From Ferrovibrio xuzhouensis (GTDB lineage: Bacteria; Pseudomonadota; Alphaproteobacteria; Ferrovibrionales; Ferrovibrionaceae): 64,000 nt of DNA. The notes beneath the pieces were generated by a model, which did not search any database, was not told the origin of the DNA, and saw only the letters and a program-made list of their open reading frames with translations. The translations under genes were made by a program, and so were the position numbers. Each line of letters begins with the position of its first letter. Position 1 is the stretch's first letter. The stretch is from the NCBI RefSeq assembly GCF_042648965.1, contig NZ_JBHRYJ010000002.1, forward strand, positions 310,001 to 374,000, in the 5' to 3' direction. This document shows positions 60,618 to 64,000 of the stretch, piece by piece.

Positions 60618-61685
60618 TTACTTGATCTGGCTTTCCTTGTAGTAACCGCTGTCGACCAGAACCGCTTTCCAGTTGCTCTTGTCGACCACGACCGGCTTGA
60701 GCAGATAGGACGGCACCACCTTGACGCCGTTGTTGTAGGTCTTGGCGTCGTTGACCTCGACCTTGCCGCCGGACATCAGCGCATCGATCATGCCGGCGGT
60801 GACCTTGGCGAGGTCGCGGGTATCCTTGAAGATCGACGAGGTCTGGTCACCGCGCAGGATTGCCTTCACCGACGGGACCTCGCAGTCCTGACCGGTGATG
60901 ACAGGCATCGGCTGGCTGCCACTGCCGTATCCGACGCCTTTCAGCGACGAGATGATGCCGATGCTGAGGCCATCGTAGGGCGAGAGCACGGCATCGACCC
61001 GCTTGTTCGTGTAATAGGCGCTCAGCAGGTTATCCATGCGGGACTGGGCCGTGGCGCCATCCCAGCGTAGCGTCGAGACCTTGTCCATGCCGAACTGCTT
61101 GCTCTGTATGACGAGCTTGCCCTTGTCGATGTAGGGTTGCAGCACCGACATGGCGCCGTTGTAGAAAAAATAGGCGTTGTTGTCGTCGGGTGAGCCGCCG
61201 AACAGTTCGATGTTGAACGGGCCCTTGCCATCTTTCAGGCCAAGCGCCTTTTCGATGTAGCCGCCCTGCAGCACGCCGACCTGGAAGTTGTCGAAGGTGG
61301 TGTAATAGTCGACGTTCGGCGAATTGCGGATCAGCCGGTCGTAGGCGATCACCTTGATGCCGCTGTCATGTGCCTGTTTCAGGGCGTTCGACAGGGTGGT
61401 GCCATCGATTGCCGCGATCACCAGGATCTTGGAGCCCTTGGTGATCATGTTCTCGACCTGGGCAAGCTGGTTCGGGATGTCGTCGTCGGCATATTGCAGA
61501 TCGGTTTTGTAGCCTTTCTGCTCCAGCGATTTGACCAGATTGGCGCCATCGGCGATCCAACGTGCGGATGATTTCGTTGGCATCGAAATGCCGATCAAGC
61601 CTTTCGACGCGGCCATCGCGGTGCCGCCAAGCATGATGGCGGCTGCAAGGGTGCTGCTGCAGACGAGCGCTGCTAATCTTTTCAT
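60618..61685 (-). CDS. chvE: multiple-monosaccharide periplasmic binding protein (ChvE-like)
   Basis: A 355-residue receptor with a signal peptide (LAALVCSSTLAAAIMLGGTA, cleavage after AMA). The mature start GLIGISMPTKSSARWIADG and VIAYDRLIRNSPNVDYYTTFD match ChvE/SbpA-type sugar receptors, which bind several aldoses and in Agrobacterium also signal to a sensor kinase. The ATG at 61685 follows GGGAGGAAAC. First gene of the transporter trio; a hairpin separates it from the sugar-dehydrogenase gene upstream. Confidence 0.93.
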   Translation of the reverse strand: MKRLAALVCSSTLAAAIMLGGTAMAASKGLIGISMPTKSSARWIADGANLVKSLEQKGYKTDLQYADDDIPNQLAQVENMITKGSKILVIAAIDGTTLSNALKQAHDSGIKVIAYDRLIRNSPNVDYYTTFDNFQVGVLQGGYIEKALGLKDGKGPFNIELFGGSPDDNNAYFFYNGAMSVLQPYIDKGKLVIQSKQFGMDKVSTLRWDGATAQSRMDNLLSAYYTNKRVDAVLSPYDGLSIGIISSLKGVGYGSGSQPMPVITGQDCEVPSVKAILRGDQTSSIFKDTRDLAKVTAGMIDALMSGGKVEVNDAKTYNNGVKVVPSYLLKPVVVDKSNWKAVLVDSGYYKESQIK

Positions 61686-61708
61686 GTTTCCTCCCAATAT
61701 AAGCTTTA

Positions 61709-61725
61709 CCGCGTCACTGACGCGG
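61709..61725 (-). other. hairpin between the SDR and chvE-like genes
   Basis: CCGCGTC-ACT-GACGCGG, a perfect 7-bp stem with a 3-nt loop in the 56-bp spacer. It may attenuate read-through from the SDR gene or stabilise the chvE mRNA 5' end. Confidence 0.45.
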
Positions 61726-61741
61726 GCCGGTTTGCTGGTGG

Positions 61742-62500
61742 CTAGACCCAACCTCCATCGACCACGTAATGCTGGTTGGTGCATCCACTTGCCTCATCGG
61801 AGGCGAGGAAGAGTGCGACCCTGGCGATGTCGATCGGGTAGAGCTTGCGTTTCAGGCACTGTCGCTCGTAGATCTCCTTCTCGGTTTCCGGGGTCACCCA
61901 CAGGGCGAGCTGGCGTTCGGTCATGATCCAGCCCGGCGCCAGGGCATTTACTCTGATGCCGTGCGGACCGTAGTCGCGGGCAAGCGAACGGGTCAGGCCG
62001 ATCACGGCGGACTTGCAGGCGGTGTAGGCGGCCATGCCGCCCTGGCCGATCATCCATGAGACCGAACCGAAATTGAGGATGGCGCCGGCTTTTTTCGCCT
62101 TCATGTCAGGCAGCACGGCCTGGGCGGCGAAGAACTGGTGCTTGAGATTGACGGCGATGCGGCCGTCCCAATAGGCCTCGGTCACCTCTTCGGTGGCGTG
62201 GCGTTCGTCATGGGCGGCATTGTTCATCAGCACATCGACCGGGCCAAAGGCGTCGCGGATGCGACCGATCGCCGCCTTCAGGGCCGGAATATCGGTCAAA
62301 TCCGCCGCCTCGTAACGGACAGCGGCCCCGCCGGGTTCCAGTTCCGCCACCAGAGAGCGCGACGGGCCCTCGGCGATATCGATAAAGCCGACCCGGCATT
62401 TCTGGCGGGCAAACTGCCGCACCAATTCGGCGCCGATGCCTGAGCCGCCGCCGGTGACGACGACTGTTTTGCCGGCGAGGTCTGGGTAAATGGCCGCCAC
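61742..62500 (-). CDS. SDR sugar dehydrogenase-like oxidoreductase (L-arabinose/D-galactose dehydrogenase type)
   Basis: A 252-residue SDR with cofactor motif VVVTGGGSGIGAELV, NNAAHDERH in place of the common NNAG, catalytic Ser in NFGSVSWMIG, Tyr-x-x-x-Lys in YTACKSAVIG and a C-terminal CTNQHYVVDGGW. The GTG at 62500 is preferred because GAGGAG lies six bases upstream; an ATG at 62533 sits inside the intergenic palindrome. The link to a ChvE-type importer suggests that it oxidises an imported sugar at C1. Confidence 0.85.
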   Translation of the reverse strand: MAAIYPDLAGKTVVVTGGGSGIGAELVRQFARQKCRVGFIDIAEGPSRSLVAELEPGGAAVRYEAADLTDIPALKAAIGRIRDAFGPVDVLMNNAAHDERHATEEVTEAYWDGRIAVNLKHQFFAAQAVLPDMKAKKAGAILNFGSVSWMIGQGGMAAYTACKSAVIGLTRSLARDYGPHGIRVNALAPGWIMTERQLALWVTPETEKEIYERQCLKRKLYPIDIARVALFLASDEASGCTNQHYVVDGGWV

Positions 62501-62527
62501 GGCATACTCCTCGTTCGCTCTCCCAAA

Positions 62528-62546
62528 AATCATTTAATATGATTAA
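62528..62546. promoter_or_regulatory. nested palindrome between the divergent sugar operons
   Basis: AATCAT-TTAAT-ATGATT (62528-62544) and, inside it, TTAAT-ATG-ATTAA (62534-62546) are both perfect inverted repeats in an AT-rich 139-bp spacer. They are placed to control both operons, as a LacI- or GntR-type sugar regulator would. Confidence 0.5.
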
Positions 62547-62639
62547 TACGACTATTCAGATTTCCCGCAATATGGCAAGTTGGAAATGCACACAACAAAA
62601 AGCGCCACCAGAGCGTGTCATCTAGGGAGAATAAGTCCA

Positions 62640-63611
62640 ATGAAAACGACTCTTTCCTTGCTTGCCGCAACCGCCCTTGCGTTTTGCTGGGGCGCGAACA
62701 CCACTTACGCGGCCGACCATATGACGGTCGGCTTTTCGCAGATCGGCTCGGAATCGGGCTGGCGCGCGGCCGAGACCACGGTGACCAAGCGGGAAGCCGA
62801 GAAGCGCCACATCAATCTGAAATTCTCCGACGCCCAGCAGAAACAGGAGAACCAGATCCGCGCCATCCGCTCGTTCATCGCCCAGGGCGTCGACGCCATC
62901 TTGGTCGCGCCGGTGGTCGAGACCGGCTGGGATGCCGTGCTGCAGGAAGCCAAGGACGCCAAGATTCCGGTCGTCCTGCTCGACCGCAATATCCGCACCG
63001 AAAAGAAGGACCTCTACCTGACCGCGGTGACCTCCGACCAGGTGCATGAAGGCAAAGTGGCGGGCGACTGGCTGGTGAAGGCGGTCGGCAGCAAGGCCTG
63101 CAATGTCGTCGAACTGCAGGGCACCACCGGCTCGAGCCCGGCGATCAACCGCAAGAAGGGTTTTGACGAGGCGATCAGCGCTGCAAAGAACATCAAGATC
63201 ATCCGCAGCCAGACCGGCGACTTCACCCGTGCCAAGGGCAAAGAAGTCATGGAAAGCTTCATCAAAGCCGAGAATGGCGGCAAGGGCATCTGCGCCGTCT
63301 ATGCCCATAACGACGACATGATGATCGGCGCCATCCAGGCAATGAAAGAGGCCGGCCTGAAGCCCGGCAAGGATATCCTGACCATCTCGATCGACGCGGT
63401 CCCCGATATCTTCAAGGCGATGGCGGCCGGCGAGGCCAATGCCACCGTCGAGCTGACGCCGGACATGGCCGGCCCGGCCTTCGACGCCCTGGCGGCCTAC
63501 AAGGCCAAGGGCACTATGCCGAAGCCGTGGATCCAGACGGAATCCAAACTCTACACGGCCAAGGACGACCCGATGAAGGTCTACGAATCGAAGAAGGACC
63601 TCGGCTACTGA
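62640..63611 (+). CDS. ytfQ: galactofuranose-type sugar-binding protein (YtfQ-like)
   Basis: A 323-residue periplasmic receptor with a signal peptide (SLLAATALAFCWGANTTYAA, cleavage after TYA). The mature start MTVGFSQIGSESGWRAAET and VVELQGTTGSSPAINRKKGF are typical of YtfQ, which binds galactofuranose and galactose. GGGAGAATAAG precedes the ATG at 62640. It is divergent from the ChvE-type operon and followed by its ATPase gene after a GC-rich hairpin. Confidence 0.93.
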   Translation: MKTTLSLLAATALAFCWGANTTYAADHMTVGFSQIGSESGWRAAETTVTKREAEKRHINLKFSDAQQKQENQIRAIRSFIAQGVDAILVAPVVETGWDAVLQEAKDAKIPVVLLDRNIRTEKKDLYLTAVTSDQVHEGKVAGDWLVKAVGSKACNVVELQGTTGSSPAINRKKGFDEAISAAKNIKIIRSQTGDFTRAKGKEVMESFIKAENGGKGICAVYAHNDDMMIGAIQAMKEAGLKPGKDILTISIDAVPDIFKAMAAGEANATVELTPDMAGPAFDALAAYKAKGTMPKPWIQTESKLYTAKDDPMKVYESKKDLGY

Positions 63612-63620
63612 GGCTGCGTC

Positions 63621-63647
63621 GGGCGGCGGCCGGACCGGCTGCCGCCC
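63621..63647 (+). other. GC-rich hairpin between ytfQ and ytfR-like genes
   Basis: GGGCGGC (63621-63627) pairs with GCCGCCC (63641-63647), with an inner GCCG/CGGC pair. The position after a binding-protein gene matches the hairpin at 60577-60600 in the other sugar operon. Confidence 0.55.
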
Positions 63648-63678
63648 GCTGTCCCTGCCATTGCTGCGGAACCCGACA

Positions 63679-64000
63679 ATGAATGCCGTTGCGTCCCATG
63701 CGCTGCTCGAGATCCGGGGGCTGTCGAAGACATTCCCCGGTGTGAAGGCGCTCGATGGCGTCGACTTCACCCTGCAGGCCGGTGAAATCCATGGCCTGCT
63801 CGGCGAAAATGGTGCCGGCAAATCCACCCTGATCAAGGCGGTGACCGGTGCCCAGCCGGCCAGCGGCGGCACAATCCGGCTGAACGGCTTGCCGGTGGCG
63901 CCGCGCAGCACTGCGGCGGCCCAGCAGGCCGGCATTGCCGCCGTCTATCAGGAGGTCAACCTGCTGCCCAACCTGACGGTGGCGGAAAACCTGTTTCTCG
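63679..64000 (+). CDS. ytfR: sugar ABC transporter ATP-binding protein (YtfR-like), N-terminal part
   Basis: The first 107 codons of a sugar-importer ATPase. The ATG at 63679 opens NAVASHALLEIRGLSKTFPG, with Walker A GENGAGKSTL near residues 43-52 and a Q-loop VYQEVNLLPNLTVAENLFL at the window end. It should be a double-domain ATPase working with the YtfQ-like receptor; permease genes probably follow outside the window. Confidence 0.9.
   Translation, partial: MNAVASHALLEIRGLSKTFPGVKALDGVDFTLQAGEIHGLLGENGAGKSTLIKAVTGAQPASGGTIRLNGLPVAPRSTAAAQQAGIAAVYQEVNLLPNLTVAENLFL

Overview
The window is chromosomal DNA from a GC-rich alphaproteobacterium, most like a Rhodospirillales-type lineage; no genus can be fixed from the sequence alone. 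The case rests on alphaproteobacterial gene neighbourhoods: mutY / DUF721 / dsbA-like / smc, argD-argF-hslO, xseB-ispA-dxs-tlyA-type methyltransferase, and a ChvE-GguA-GguB-type sugar transporter. Most genes are tightly packed, with many 4-bp ATGA overlaps.

Layout. 1-33719 is ordinary housekeeping and catabolic chromosome: the end of an SDR gene, Kdo transferase, a crotonase, MutY, a branched-chain amino-acid-type binding protein, DUF721, DsbA, SMC, a pentapeptide-repeat protein, a 2-hydroxyacid dehydrogenase, a lipoprotein, Hsp33, ArgF/ArgD, an iron alcohol dehydrogenase with a thioesterase, a lambda-R-like endolysin with a small secreted partner, an ABC-2 permease, MeaB, an aminotransferase, an acyl-CoA dehydrogenase, a thiolase, DUF3293, a SYLF protein, and the operon xseB-ispA-dxs-MATE-tlyA-RlmD/TrmA-like. 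A tRNA-Gln(CTG) follows with its own promoter.

33900-47856 is a complete Tn7-like transposon. Its ends were read directly: imperfect 28-bp terminal inverted repeats starting TGTCGG, internal TnsB-type repeats, and a perfect 5-bp target duplication AGATA. The core is tniQ-tnsA-tnsB-tnsC followed 2 bp later by a DEDDh exonuclease. The cargo is an IetA/IetS-like AAA ATPase plus subtilisin pair (a known antiphage type) and a second block of poorly known genes (four-TM protein, DUF805-like protein, an unknown overlapping pair, and a GIY-YIG nuclease with a partner). The element sits inside the first 9 bp of the left end of an older related element, of which only the left end and 33 codons of tniQ remain (33891-33899 and 47857-48136). 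Two related elements therefore inserted 32-42 bp downstream of the same tRNA gene.

48193-57199 is mostly on the minus strand: an outer-membrane barrel, then a four-gene overlapping operon (thermostable-hemolysin family, AMP-forming ligase, haem-oxygenase-fold iron enzyme, SDR), a two-component system with a DUF6134 protein, and a TPR/O-GlcNAc-transferase-like protein. Tandem 11-bp repeats built on GTAAGCC lie upstream of all three transcription units and suggest that the OmpR-type regulator ties them together.

57807-64000 is a sugar-uptake locus. A ChvE-GguA-GguB-type system with a sugar-dehydrogenase-like SDR is on the minus strand, divergent from a YtfQ/YtfR-type system that runs off the window. 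A nested palindrome lies between them.

The most notable observations are the nested tRNA-targeted Tn7-like element with its defence cargo, a structured tniQ leader conserved in both element copies, an SMC protein whose two coiled-coil arms carry matching sets of six 18-residue repeats, and the regulator-linked thermostable-hemolysin cluster.
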